Of a DNA stretch of 64,000 nt, positions 47,545-60,579 are shown one piece after another; position 1 is the stretch's first letter, and the number at the start of each line of letters is the position of its first letter. The notes under the pieces were generated by a model. That model saw only the letters and a program-made list of their open reading frames with translations, made no database searches and was not told the DNA's origin. The DNA lies in contig JAZAYU010000008.1 of the NCBI GenBank assembly GCA_038501625.1, positions 10,416,938 to 10,480,937 of the forward strand, read 5' to 3'. Position numbers and translations under genes: made by a program. The stretch comes from Corbicula japonica. Its lineage: Eukaryota > Mollusca > Bivalvia > Venerida > Cyrenidae.

Positions 47545-49110
47545 GCTCGACTATTCGAAGAATAGGGGTTCTATCCTACTCGCCCCGGTGTCGGCGTCGG
47601 TGTCGGTGTCCGTTAAACAAAAAATGCTCTTTGGTCCATAACTTGAAAACTGTTTATGATATCAACTTGAAACTTGGAATATATATTCACCATCAAATTC
47701 TACATCATTACCAACAACACCCATAACTCTGCTACAAATATTTTTCAAGTTATGTCCCTTTTACACTTAAATTTTGCATTAGGGCTGTTCCAGGAAAAAA
47801 GGAGGGGGGGGGGGGGGTAGAAAGGAACTTAAAAATGGGGGTACCAACACAATTATATTTATTTTCAAACCCCAACCAATAGAATTGCAATATGTCAAAG
47901 ACCCACCACCACCGCATTATTATTGCAATTTATACCCCCCACCAATGCGATTAGAAACACAAATTGTAGATTTCAGGAGACAAGTTTTTTGTAAACTTGC
48001 ATGAATTTTTTGTTGATCTAATATTACTTTAAATCAAATTTTACTTAATTTCAGTTCTATGCCCCCACTCCTTTTTTCCTGGAACAGCCCTTAAGGTAAA
48101 TATGCACTTTTGCCCATAACTTTAAAACTACTTGAGATATTGCCTTGAAACTTGAAATATATTTTCACCATCAAAATCTACATCACAACCAACATGACCC
48201 ATAACCCTGCTTCCAATATTTTTCAAATTATGCCCCTTTTTCACTTAAATTTTGTGTTAAGCAAAATATACACTTGGCCCTTAACTTTAAAACTACTTGA
48301 GCTATCACCTTGAAACCTGAAAAATATATTCACCATCAAAATCTAGGTCATTATCAACAACACCCATAACTCTGCTACCAATATTTTTCAATGTATGTCC
48401 CTTTTTCACTTATGCAATTGTCCCATAATTTTGAAACAACAGGATATATTACTTTGAAACTTGGAATATATGTTTGCCATCAGTTTCTAAATCATTATCA
48501 ACAAGATCCATAACTCTTTTGGAAATATTTCTGTAAGTTATGCCCCTTTTGCATTTAGTTTTTACCTCGACTATTCGATATTTCATTGAAACTTTGAATA
48601 TTTTTTCACCATCAAAATCTACATCATTACCAACAAGACCCATAACTGTAATACAATTACTCTACAAGTTATGCCCCTTTTTCCACTGTTCCTTTTTTTC
48701 ACTTATATTTTCACTGAAGTGCACTTCATCGATAACTTTGCAAATACTTAAGGTATCAACTTCAAACTTCCATTATATTTTCATTTCAGTTCTTTTTCTG
48801 TAACATTACTGAAGTGATTGATATTGAACTAAAAGTAAATGTCTCTAATAAAAAATTACTATCAAGTTTTCCAACAAATTCAGAAATATTTCATAGTTAT
48901 TCCCCTATTCAGTTTAATATTTATGGTACATTAAGGAATTATTTCTGTTATTTGAAATGAATTTCTCCCTTACCATTCACTTGTTAAAATTTTTTTCCTG
49001 ATTGCACATGAATGTATGGCCATAGTTGTTATTGTTTTAATCATCAAAGTGCATTTGTTTCAAATGATTCGAATAGTCGAGCGTGCTGTCTCCTCTGACA
49101 GCTCTTGTTT
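47545..49110 (+). mobile_element. Tandem-array element with units of about 145-167 bp
   Basis: Left GCTCGACTATTCGA (47545) and right TCGAATAGTCGAGC (49069-49082) are inverted. The right end continues with a GCTGTCTCCTCTGACAGC hairpin, then TCTTGTTTCTAG. After the left end comes GTGTCGGCGTCGGTGTCGGT. The units carry CATAACTTTAAAACTACTTG, CACCATCAAAATCTACATCA, CCATAACTCTGCTAC and AAGTTATGCCCCTTTT. A PIF/Harbinger-like MITE interrupts unit 1. Confidence 0.75.
47782..48090. mobile_element. PIF/Harbinger-like MITE inserted in a tandem-array element
   Basis: TIR GGGCTGTTCCAGGAAAAAAG at 47782, its inverse to 48090, and the 3-bp duplication TTA on both sides (47779-47781 and 48091-48093). A run of G follows the left TIR. 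309 bp, no ORF. Confidence 0.8.
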
Positions 49111-50937
49111 CTAGTTGTAGATGAATGAATACATGTGCATGTGATAGTTCAATATTTGTGCATTTTATGTACCTAAGATAATTTTTACCTATAATAGTAC
49201 AAGAAGTTTGTTATAAAATTGTTCATTGATAAAGAAAGATACTAGAAATAAAAGAATTATAGGAACTATTTTGGTTTATTTTCATGTTTTAACTGGATCT
49301 TAATAACTCATTTTCGACACAGGATGACAAGAATTTAAGTGTCTGAGAAGGTAAGAAGTATTGAAATGAAATTGAAAGTCTTCCAAAATCGAAGGGATAA
49401 TTCATTTAAAAGCATCAGACGAACAGAAAACTTATTTTTTTACTGTTTGATCAAATGTTATCTAACTTGTGCACATTGTAAGCAGTTGTTGCTATGCCAT
49501 TCATAAAAGATATCAATGTGGATGCTTGTGAAATAAAAGTTAATTTGTCCGCAGAAATTAATATCTTTTTAACACAAACCCCAGATTTCAGATTTATACA
49601 AGTAAACTGGCAAAAGGTGATCAGTGGATCACCGAACATAACTGTTCTACTCCAAACAGATAAATAATGTTTTTCCAACGTCCTCAACCACAAATTAACC
49701 TTTTTCTTTATATATGGCTTTTATTATATGAGCACACAGTATTGAATCAGATCAGCTGGCACATCCATGCTGTCCAATTAGGATCTGCACTGTTCACTTG
49801 TTTGTAAATCAAAAAGCAAACAGTGCAGACCCTTATCAGATGGCACAGATGTGCCGGCAGATCTGGATCAACACTGTTTGCCCAAGCCATAAAGGTATCT
49901 ATTTGAAGGAAAGGCTTAAATTACTACAACTCCCACCATGGTTGGGTCAGTTACATGTAAAGGTAATGCATTAAATTAGCAAGAGTTGGCTGAATTCAGC
50001 ATTAAACTAGCATTAGCATGAAGGAAACACCATTTCATTAACAAAACTTACTGAAAATGTATTCTCTCTGCTACAGCACAAGTCTACAGACTTCTCATAC
50101 ATGAAGTTTCCCCGAATAATGACCTAAAAGTTCTAGAAAATGCACTTTTTTCTGATAAACATGTATTAGATAAATTAGAATAACAAACTTATGGTTATTC
50201 AACTGAGAGGAACTGACTAAGACAAGATTTTCAAAGACACAGTAAAATGCAATTTGTGTAAGTTAGACAAATTTTTGGTTACTCAATGGACAAGATGGCA
50301 GAGAAAAACAAAGCACTGGTACTGGCATATGATTGGTCAATATCTGCATAGCCCGAAGTCAATCAGAGACTTTGCCAGCCATTCTGACACAAAGAAACTC
50401 AGAAGAACATTTATTTGTTAAATATCAAAGATCATACTGGTTTAAAACACATCTTGAATATAAAGGTTAAAAGATAAAACTCTTGCAGGAGGTTTGATTG
50501 GTTGACTGGTTTCCTTGTTGGTATCATATTTGTTGATTTTGCTGAGAAACCATTATTTTTAAGTGGTATCAAATAGCAATCCAAACAGTAAAATAATTAT
50601 TCATCTTCAGACATAGTTCACCTCTGGTATTTGATATTCAGTTTTATTTCCTTATTTTCAGTTCTACTTGGCATTTAGTAATAAATAGATGTGGGTATGA
50701 CAAAGTAGGCTAGATTCTTACTAGAGAGAAAATATAAAATTATCCTTCTGTCCTCCTAAACCTTGTCATTTAAACTCTTCCATACCAGTAACGGCTTGTA
50801 TGATTTTGATGGAACTTAACTCTTTACTACTTATATCCAGGTTTTATTGCATGTGCCAGCATATCCAGGAGCGTTACGCTTTTTGTAGCCTTTAAGCATG
50901 GGATAACTGCCATATCCCACAGAGTAAAGGTTTATTT
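49111..50937. other. Intergenic, no gene; one family A MITE
   Basis: A family A copy lies at about 49700-49918 (GATCAGCTGGCACATCCATG, GTGCAGACCCTTATCAGATG). A diverged relative with a CCATATCCCACAGAGTAAAGG end lies at about 50810-50935. The rest is AT-rich and unrecognised. Confidence 0.5.
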
Positions 50938-50956
50938 AGGAGGATAAATATGGTAC

Positions 50957-51035
50957 CAGTTGTCATTTCAGCCAATCAGATGTTTGAGATTTGAGACTGG
51001 TCTCAAGCTTTAGGTTAATGATCTTTGGCCACGAT
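50957..51035. repeat. Family B MITE, partial
   Basis: TTTCAGCCAATCAGATGTTTGAG and GAGACTGGTCTC arm only. Confidence 0.6.
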
Positions 51036-51287
51036 GTTTACATGCCCATGGCTTTATAATGTTCTACGCCAGTGGCATTAGGCACAGTTAAGGCCTGTTA
51101 AGAATTTTTTCTATCCAATCTTTCCAGTGCTTTTGTCGGGATATTATTGTGACTTAGTGTAGTGTTATGGGCCTTTGAATATTCAGCTTGAAAACAATTT
51201 AAGTCCGGATATCATGTCACAATGTAGCTTTTAGTGTCAATGTAGCCTTGGCTTATAGTCCTTGGAAAGTTTGTGTGAAGACCTATG

Positions 51288-51422
51288 TCCAAGATCATAA
51301 AACTAAATCTGGAGACCAGTCTTAAATCTCAAGCATTTCATTGGCTGTCAAATAGCCATTAGCCAATCAGATGCTTGAAATTTTAGACTGGTCTCCAAAA
51401 TTAGTTTTATGATTTTGGGCCT
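51288..51422. repeat. Family B palindromic MITE
   Basis: CCAAGATCATAAAACTAAAT through AGTTTTATGATTTTGGGCC, both arms present. Confidence 0.8.
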
Positions 51423-51442
51423 TTGTCAGTGTCAGTTCTTTT

Positions 51443-51680
51443 TAACCCTTTACTACTATATATGATTTTATCGAATGTATGACCATTGTAGATCCAGATC
51501 AGCCTGCACATTTTGGTCATCAGATTAGGATCTGCACTGTTCGCTTTTTGGTAAAAATAACTTAATAAATCTAAAAGTGAACAATGCAGATCTTGATAAG
51601 ATGGCACAGATGTGTCTGCTAATCTGGATCTACACTGTTTACCCAAGCTATGAAAGTGTATCTATGGAAGAAAGCATTAA
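51443..51680. repeat. Family A MITE
   Basis: AACCCTTTACTACTATATAT left end, TAGATCCAGATCAGCCTGCA core, inverted right half ending TCTATGGAAGAAAGCATTAA. Confidence 0.75.
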
Positions 51681-52335
51681 AACTTAATGTTTGAAAGCTT
51701 CATCTTTTGGAAAATAATTGAACATAATCCAGTCAGTAGTTTTAAGCAGCCCTGTAAATATTTAAGTTGTAGAACTTCAGTGCTTTCCATTACAATCTCG
51801 AAACTTAATCATGGTATTTATTTTACCACCCTTTATTCCTTTTTGAGGTCTTCCTTATTAGCTTCTAAATAACCTTTATACACACCGTAAACATTGTAGC
51901 TTAGCCTACCAGTATTAATGTTATATGTTATAGCTTGTCATAATTTGTGACACATGGCTTAGAATAATTGACTAATTAAACATTTTTCCATATCACAATG
52001 CCAAATTTAACATACCAGTAAGTGAACAATATGAAGAGGGGAGTTCTCACACATGTGCAATACATAAAAGGTATTTGATCGAATTACCTGTAACATGTAA
52101 CAGCAGTGAAAGATTCTGAGTCATCAGAGTACATTGTTCTATTAAACCTGTGGTAAAAAGAAGAGTATGACTTTATGTTTTGTTAACAAATATTTTTTTG
52201 CAGGCACAACATTTCACCCAACAAAAATTAATTTCTGACTTTCTGATGTTGCAGGAAACAGATTGCTGGGCATTCAAGCATTTCATTGAAATGGAACAGT
52301 ACAACATATTGGGCCCTTTTTGTGCTAAGCACTTA

Positions 52336-52560
52336 GACTAGGGCTCAAGATTATAAAACTGAGATTGGAGGCCAGTCTCAAACCTCATCATCAGATCTAA
52401 TTGGCTGAAACATAGATTTGTCTACATTTCAGCCAATCAGATGCTTAACAATTATTGAGCATCTGATTGGTTGAATCACAGACTTTCCACCATTTCAGCC
52501 AATCATTGCTTGAAATTTGAGACTGGTTAATTTTGAGACCAGTATAGTCTTAGATCAACT
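52336..52560. repeat. Family B MITE, expanded copy
   Basis: GGGCTCAAGATTATAAAACTG left end with several alternating TTTCAGCCAATC and GATTGGCTGAAA segments, suggesting duplication of the hairpin tip. Confidence 0.6.
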
Positions 52561-52611
52561 GGTATATGTCACGACGCTCTTGTTACACTAGCAGCTGGCA
52601 TATCAGGTTTA

Positions 52612-52790
52612 CCTGTTACTCCATTTATACGTATTTTATCGCATGTGCAGTGTAGATCCATATGAGCCAGCACAACCTTGCCGCCTGATCAGGATTTGCA
52701 CTGTTCGCCTTTTGGTCAGAAATAACCTAATAAATAAAGAACAATACTGATCCTAATCAGATGGCACAGTCTATATATACACTTTTGTGA
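52612..52790. repeat. Family A MITE, partly degraded
   Basis: GTTACTCCATTTATACG, GTGTAGATCCATATGAGCCAGC and CTGATCAGGATTTGCACTGT; the right end is lost. Confidence 0.6.
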
Positions 52791-52849
52791 CATGTAACTC
52801 ACAAATCGAGGAATCTTTGGCTGATCCTGACTTCCAAAAATGCCAGTAT

Positions 52850-53092
52850 TTAACCCTTTCCTCTGTATATACACCTTCATGGTGTGGACAAACAGTGTAG
52901 ATCCAGATAAGCTGGCACATTTGTGCCCTCTGATTAGGATCTACACTGTTTGCTTTCAGATTCACTAGGTTATTTCTGACCAAGATGTGACCAGTGTAGA
53001 TCCAGATTAGATGGCACGGATGTGCCAGCTGATCTGAATCTACACTGGTTGCACACTAATTAAATGGTGTATATATGGAGAAAAGGGTTAAA
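52850..53092. repeat. Family A MITE, full length
   Basis: AACCCTTTCCTCTGTATATA to TATATATGGAGAAAAGGGTT with both halves inverted; one of the best-preserved copies. Confidence 0.8.
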
Positions 53093-53716
53093 CATAATGG
53101 AAATTTTTTAGTAATGAAGAAGTCAATGCTTTATGTTAAATCTTAATATGGAAAAAAGGGAGCGTGACCGACAGTAAGAGGTAAATAGATTTCAAAGTTA
53201 GTGAATAGCCACAATCCTATCCTGTGGCACTTATCACACATCCTAGCCTCTGGCAATAATGGTAACAAGCCCATGTTGATGTCTCCTGGAGTTTATTGTT
53301 ACTGTGATTGCGACACATTCTCGATACAACTTTTGTCAACAGTAGGAACAGTTTTCACCTTTACTGCCAGACACTGATCCACACCTAATGCTAATTATCA
53401 TACAGGATTAATTTTGACAGATGACTATGGAGTTACCAAAGGTGATAAAGCTCCGAAATGTTCTATGAAACCTTGGTTTTTGGGCACAAACATTGAAAGA
53501 TTGGAACCTGTGACCTGTAGATCCAGCATCAAACCTCTTCCATTACTATAATGGTTACACTGTTTTTTCTGTTTTATCATATACTCCACTCCAGTGATAA
53601 GAAATGCAGGGTTGCATGATTTGCAATATCCGTGTTAAAAAAACAATAAAAATCTGTCAAGGAACCCTGTGCATTTGGTACTGTATCAAATGTTGCATAA
53701 TAGGACTGTGTAATAA

Positions 53717-53850
53717 TTGCCGAAGATTATAAACCTGAGAATGGAAACCAGTCTCAAATCTCAAGCATCTGATTGGCTGAAATCTCCACCAGTCGCCATT
53801 TCAGCCAATCAGATGCTTGAGATTTGAGACTGGTTTCTAATCTCAGCTTT
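53717..53850. repeat. Family B palindromic MITE
   Basis: CGAAGATTATAAACCTGAGA, CAAGCATCTGATTGGCTGAA and the inverted arm CAGCCAATCAGATGCTTGAG. Confidence 0.8.
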
Positions 53851-54697
53851 CAGCCTATGTCTCCCAGGAAAAGCGTGAATCAGGATAGGCTAGATTCATC
53901 TTCAAAGTTTAGCCTGTGTTTCTTTATTCCTAAGTATATACATATCTCAAAATAAAACAACAAAGAAGCACTGGATGTTTTGACTCAAATTTATTTTTTT
54001 TATCAGTATTCAAATCAGAAGCATTCATTCTTCTACAACGCATCTAGTTGCATATACATACAGTATTTGTCTAATGCTACTACTTGTACAAAACACCTCA
54101 AATATTAAACTGTGCAAATCGTATAAATAGTGGTGATATTTTAACAAACCTATGTACATTTTAACATTCTACAGTGGACATGTATAAGGATATATTGCAC
54201 TCTAAGACAAACATTTCTGTTTTAACAACTGTCGAATGAACAGTTACTTTGTTCTATTGTACCCGAACCAGCCTTTTTAAATGTCAGCAATTTCATTAAA
54301 ATTAAATATCCAATTACAAGCTTGAGTAGTATTTTCATTTTGAAAACATATTTTTCACAGAAAAGGAGCCTTTAAATATGTAAGAAAGCTTTGCCAGAAA
54401 CAAGGAAGTTGCCACTTTGTATAACTTCTAAGTAAATAAAAGCTATATCCAAACACACTTCATATCAAGCATTTAACTTTACAATAAATAATTATTGATG
54501 TGTTATTAAGTAACATGCAAAGTATCTCATCAAGATAAGTATTCACTGTAAATTGTTTATACCAGTTCACCTGCAGTAATATTATACAAGTATGACCTGG
54601 AATGAACAGTTTCCCCATAAAGCTAAAATAAATTAACAAGCCTGGCCATGAAATATAAAATAAAAAAATATAATGGGCTGGTTTAGGCAAAACTCAG
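53851..54697. other. AT-rich stretch, possibly an end of transcription for the minus strand
   Basis: No coding and no clear repeat. TTTATT at about 53989 would be AATAAA on the minus strand and could serve the convergent MIDN gene, but that would imply a 3' UTR of more than 6 kb, so I do not rely on it. Confidence 0.2.
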
Positions 54698-54795
54698 GGT
54701 GAAGGTTATAAAACTGAGATTGGAAACTCAAATCTCAAGCATCTGATTGGCTGAAATGGCGACTGGTTTCCATTCTCAGTCTTGTGACCTAGGGA
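54698..54795. repeat. Family B MITE
   Basis: GAAGGTTATAAAACTGAGAT, AAATCTCAAGCATCTGATTG, CATTCTCAGTCTTGTGACC; the right arm is shortened. Confidence 0.7.
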
Positions 54796-54914
54796 CCAGA
54801 TGTTCAAGAAAATAATGCCATTGGAATCTGGATATGTCTAACAGTATATAGTGGTACCTAACAGTATATAAGCATAAACCTGCTGAACATGTTATGAACT
54901 GGATTTATCGAGCC

Positions 54915-55225
54915 TTTACTCTGTGGGATATGGCTGATATCCCATGGGCGGACTGTACGTGTAGCTTTAAATCAGCCAGCACATCTGATACAGATTTACA
55001 CTGTTCGCTTTTTGATTCATTCAGTTATTTTTTACCAGGAAGCAAACAGTAAAGGGTTGAAGGTTATAAAGCTGAGATTAGAAACCAGTCTCAAATCTCG
55101 AGGATCTGATTGGCTGAAACTCATCTTTATAACCTTAAACAAAGATGATGATTAGATTGGTGTGCCAGCTAATCTGGATGTACAATGTTCTCCCAGGTGG
55201 TAAAGGTGTATCTATGGAGTAGAGT
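54915..55225. repeat. Family A MITE interrupted by a family B MITE
   Basis: The left half (GATATCCCATGGGCG..CACTGTTCGCTTTTTG) stops at AGCAAACAGT. A B element fills 55055-55140. The A sequence resumes with GATTAGATTGGTGTGCCAGC and ends TCTATGGAGTAGAG. Confidence 0.65.
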
Positions 55226-55959
55226 TTACTGAATAGCAAACAGTCTATACAGACCCAGAACAAACTGTGCACTTGTTAATCTTCGTCTACTTATCGCAAA
55301 CGGAGTAGAGGATACCCAGATCTTGGTCTACACTGGTCACAGATGTTACATGAATCGTCATAAGCAGGTTAAAGGTTAACACAAACAAATGTATACACAC
55401 AACAAGTGATAACTCTACAAAAGTAGAAAAAAACCTAGATTCTTAAACTTGAGAAATACCCTCTTAACCATTCAACACACATTTGATCAAAAATACTTTT
55501 TTTAACTACATAGCTAACTGTTTATACTAATCATAGCACACTTTTAAAATGTATTTCTGTCAAATCAACAGAAAACAAATTATTAATATGCTTAAAAGGT
55601 AACAGGAAACACAACTATGAAAAATTTGTAATAATATTTATTTATTGTTCCATATCAGATTTCTGTTAAGTAATAAAATAAAGGTTTAAACTAAGTCTGG
55701 CTTAACCAGGAAGTTAGAAAATACATTCATTTTGCACCAGGCAGCAACCAATCAAACATTTCACAGCTGGGTTTCCTTTTTTTGCAATAAAATAGAAACT
55801 TAGAATAATTTAATCATCATAACTACAAAGACTTATAATTTATACAATTTTTGTATCATACATTTAAACAAAAAATTGCCATTTCAAACAATTCAAGAAA
55901 GAAAAAAGATCAAAAACTTAATAACACATAACTCCATGGATAAATCTTTTATCCCTTAA

Positions 55960-57690
55960 ATAAACCAGTGGCGATCCAGATCAGCCTGCACATCCATGCC
56001 ATCTGATCAGAATTTATACGCCTTTCCAATAAACAGTTTCGCAGTCCTGTACGAGTTACTTCCCGCGACCGAAAATCAATCCAAAACGAGGCTCCGCAGG
56101 ATAGCTGAACGATCGGGCTAATGGCTTAAGCACAAAATAGCTAACCTTATCCGCTATATTGCATGTCTGCGTTCGTCGCCGGTGGTGAAAAATAAGTTGC
56201 TGGTCTGTTATTCTAGCCAGACTTTTTTATGTTCACTATTTGTTAGATATTTAGATTTTTAATGATTTAAGAACATGTACCATTCTTGTTGATAGTAGGC
56301 TGTATGAAACGCAATTTGTACAAACATAAGCATTAATTTTACCAATTATGTACAACAATTTCTTCTTAATATCTTTTCTGCTGAAAATATATTTTACTGG
56401 TGTAAATGTTGCTAATTGCTAAGGCTAGTAATGCGCTATTATCCGGAAATCGTGATATGTCAACATCTGGTTACATGATCTGTAGACAAAAAAATACAAT
56501 CTGAATTTGTTGATACTTACACATTTGAACAATAGAATTTTTCTAAAAATTTAAGGCGTTTATGGTCAACGAATAAATTATTTGAATATTTAAAATATTA
56601 CGTATACTTCACAACCAAATATGATTGATTCTGTCTTGAAATAAAACAGGATCGGTAATCTGATTGTTTGTTGTAGAAGTATCATTCGTAGAATAAAATC
56701 CAAAATTTAGATGCCGGCTTCCAACAAGATGGGAATATTTATAATATATCACAATATGGTTGCATATCCAATTTAGATTTCTTAGGTTTGACAGATTGTA
56801 ATTTTGGCATAAAAGCCAAACTCCTGATTAAACATATATAAAATGTTTTGACAAGATTTGTTTCTTATTGACGACTTTTGTCTCCATAACGTGTCATAAT
56901 GTTGATTAAGAATCCATTTAAGTGCTAAATCAAATACATTTGCTGGCACATCCAGTAGTTAATGGACTCCGAAATACTTAAAAATTGGGAGGTGTAGATA
57001 CCTTGCAAAGAGAAATTACACGATCTCTATTGGTCAATGATATCTGCCCCTTTAAGTAATTGACAGATGACCCCGTGTGCGAGACAGTTTGACATGTTTA
57101 TGGCATGCCGCCTTCAAAATCAATCGCCGCCGACATAATCACAACATGATGTCAGTAGTTGAATAGACACGCTAATCCGGAAACGAGACTCAATTAAGCC
57201 GTGAAGAGAACACTGCGACTGTCTGTTAGTTCGAGTCGTTAAGTGTTTAATGCGAGGAATAATGAATTGACACTTTTAGTCAGAAACCTGATTGTTTTAT
57301 AAATTATTTTCAAAAATATCATGACGCTGATGTATTATCACTAATTCAAAGAGAAAATATATTTTTCAAAAAAGAATTTTATGATAAAAAAGAAAGTTGT
57401 AGGTACATATTCCCTATTACGTTATTACAGCGAGCAATCATTTTTCCTGTAGAGCAGTCACGTGATTGGACAGGGGAGGTAACCAAATAAATTCATCGAA
57501 TTATTGGAAAGGCGTATACTGTTCACTTTTAGATTTATTAGGTAAAGTGTTAAGTGTAGATCCTGATTGGTCAGCTAGACATAATGGGGCTTATGAACTT
57601 TGCAGCAAGTGTAGATCCAGATCAACTTGTGAACATTCATGGTCTGAATGCCCTGGTTTATCTGGGTCTACACTGGTTGCATAAGACCCA
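55960..57690. repeat. Family A MITE split by a transposon
   Basis: The left part reads GATCCAGATCAGCCTGCACA to GATCAGAATT. After the insertion it resumes as CTGTTCACTTTTAGATTTAT and continues through TAGATCCAGATCAACTTGTG to CTGGGTCTACACTGGTTGC. Confidence 0.7.
56019..57514. mobile_element. 1.5-kb TIR element inserted in a family A MITE
   Basis: TIR CGCCTTTCCAATAA at 56019 and its inverse to 57514. TATA on both sides; comparison with intact family A copies suggests the 4-bp TATA is the target duplication. Host halves are at 55960-56018 and 57515-57690. No transposase frame in the interior. Confidence 0.75.
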
Positions 57691-58184
57691 TTATGTAATG
57701 ATGAGTCACATAATATACTTTACACAATTTCCAGAGTTCTCACCTATAAAAACTTGTCTGTACCAGCTTGTCTATACCCACATGTAACAAACACTGAACT
57801 TTTAACAGGAGTGCTTGGGAATGTTGGTGTTTAAACTATATTATCAACCAGAGCTTTCATGTGAAGTAGGAGCACAACTGGTGAACAATATTTCAAGGTT
57901 TTGATTATCACTCTATACAAACTCTCTGCAAACTGCTAGAAAAACTGCACTTTTTGGATTCCACACCAGACTGTCATTAACATGGTAACCTTCCACCTGA
58001 TGAAACCAGAAACAACTGGTCAAGATCAATACACAAATCTTAGAATTATTATCACATTCTACAAACTTCACTTGTTAATACAACTTTTCTCAAGACAAAT
58101 TGCACACCTCTCTTGTGTTATGTGCAATGAAATGGTAACTCTATCAATAAAAGGAACTTGTCAATTAACGTTAATCCGTAGATA

Positions 58185-58365
58185 TGGCGTACATGCCATG
58201 TGCAAGGTGTAGAACCATATCTGCCTTCTAATCCCGTACCAGGATCTACACTGTTTGCTTCTTGGTAAGAATGACAAAATATGAATCTGAAAGCCAACAG
58301 TGTAGATCAGATTGCATGGATGTGCAAACTAATCCAGATCTACACCAGTTGGACACTGGATTAAA
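58185..58365. repeat. Family A MITE, diverged
   Basis: ACCAGGATCTACACTGTTTG, CAACAGTGTAGATCAGATTG and CCAGATCTACACCAGTTGG. Confidence 0.55.
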
Positions 58366-58854
58366 AAGTTCCAAGGTTAGTAAGGTTCAATTAAGAGAAC
58401 TTGCAATCTGCCAAATTTCGTTTTTACATGTTTTAGCAGGGTCATAACCCGCTGAGAGATCCGCTGAGATAAATTCTACAGAAAGTAAACACAAACAAGT
58501 TGATCTTTCCAGGAAATTAATTTTCTCTAAACAAATAGGAAAGTTCATGGGGCTAAGTTGGCAGGAGTGGGAGTTTAGTGTTTACAATACATACATTACA
58601 ATACAGCAGACAGGAAATTAAGCATTTTCTCTCTCTTTTGTCAGTTGGACAATTATCACAACTCTTGGTTGAAAAAAAATTGTAAGATATTTCCACATTT
58701 TCTGCTAGTATTCACCATTCCTCAAGTTAATTATTTACAAAAACATGTGTTAAATATATAGTTATCTCCATAATGTACAAAGTACTTATCTTTTGTTAGT
58801 TTTGTTTGATATTTCTCATACTTGGTCAACTGGTTCTTAGATTACAGGGGTGTT

Positions 58855-59150
58855 TAACCCATTATTCCTCATTATGTAGGCAAACTGTGATGATCCGGAT
58901 CAGATCGCACATAAACTTTACTCCATAAATACACCTTTATGGTATGGGCAAACAGTGAAGATTCATACCAGCCGGCACAGCCATTCTGTCTAATCAAGAT
59001 CTGCACTGTTCACTTTTTCATTAATTAGGTTATTTCTGACCAAAAAAGTGAACAGTGCAGATCCTGATCAGATGGTACAAATGTGCCAGCTGATCTGGAT
59101 CCACAATGGTCGATCATACAATAAAATGTGTATATATGGAGCAAAGAAGT
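58855..59150. repeat. Family A MITE with an extra left fragment
   Basis: A short GATCCGGATCAGATCGCACA segment is followed by a full copy: CTTTACTCCATAAATACACC to TATATATGGAGCAAAG. Confidence 0.7.
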
Positions 59151-60579
59151 CAAGCAGAAATGTACTGATTAACAAGCATACAGTGTACACCCAGATCAGA
59201 CTGCAAGCTCTACAATAGTTGTTTAAAAAACTCTGAAGAGCTATAATTAATCATACACTAAAAGTATCGTATCAACTTCCATTACAGCTGTTTATCTACA
59301 ATTAAATCTGAAATCATATATTGTTTTCCAATTTGATATGGTATCTGTAAATAAAATATAAATAACTCTGCTATTTACAGTAGACCAATAAAAGGATTGA
59401 TATGACACATGATTATAAATATCAACATTCTTTTTATAGGTAACATGCTTTAAGGTTACTTAACATGTACCCACACAAAACAGTCATCCTATTGAAAAAC
59501 AGAAAACATCAACTGTTATAAAAAATACTAACATAAACCTAACTAAAGCTGTTACATATATTTATACAATCATAACATACCAGTAATATTACCTTAACAA
59601 AGAAAAGTAAAACCCAATCTACACCTAGTTGGATTCTTTGATCAAGTTTCATGACACCATGAGGTAAGGTCATTAATCAAACACCTTGCAAGTGGGAGAT
59701 ATATAAAAAATCATAAATCATTGCCTTAGTGCAACAACAGTATATCTCTTTCATATTCTAATGGTAAAAACAAGGTCAACTTGAAACTGGTATGGTATAA
59801 AAACCACAAAATCAGTTCATGTCACATTAATACTGGAGGAAGTCAGTTTATCATGAGGTGAACATTCTGCATGTCACACAGGGAAGTTTTTTTACTGACC
59901 TCAAAAAGCTATAAGTACTTTACTGTATTCATGAAAGACTTTGGAGAGTATATACAATTTCTATCATATGAACAGACCTCTATTTACAGATTACACAAAG
60001 GTGATTACATAAGGTAACAGGATAAATAAAGCAGTATAAAAATGGCACTTGGGCAGTTAAAAACATTCCTTACTCTAACAATTTCGATTAGTTTGAACAC
60101 CTTCCATTGAAGCAACTTTTAAACTTCTTGTTTTCCAAATATTGCTCAAGCAAGTAACAAACACAAATAAATATCCCAAAATAAACATGACATCACCTGT
60201 ACCGGCTATATTACCAAATGCAGTATGCATTAACTCAATGCAACATTAAGACAGTCAAGTTCTTTTCATGTGACACGAATATCCTGTTATGTCAATTTGT
60301 TCAACTACAAAAATGTACAATGCATGTTATGATACATGAACATACATGTAATACATGTATACACAAGTGGTAGAAGCCCTGATCAAAATGGTACAGTCCA
60401 AACAACTGCCCTCAACATGCCAAAGTAATGATCTGGTTAGACCCAGTCTAAACCAGTCACAAAACCCACCTCAGACTGTGAACCCAACAACAAAGATGGC
60501 GCCACAACAAAATGTCTGCCAATGTGTCTAAAGAGTTAGACACTCAAAAATGTGAACCAATTTTCTGCCAGGGTGGGCT

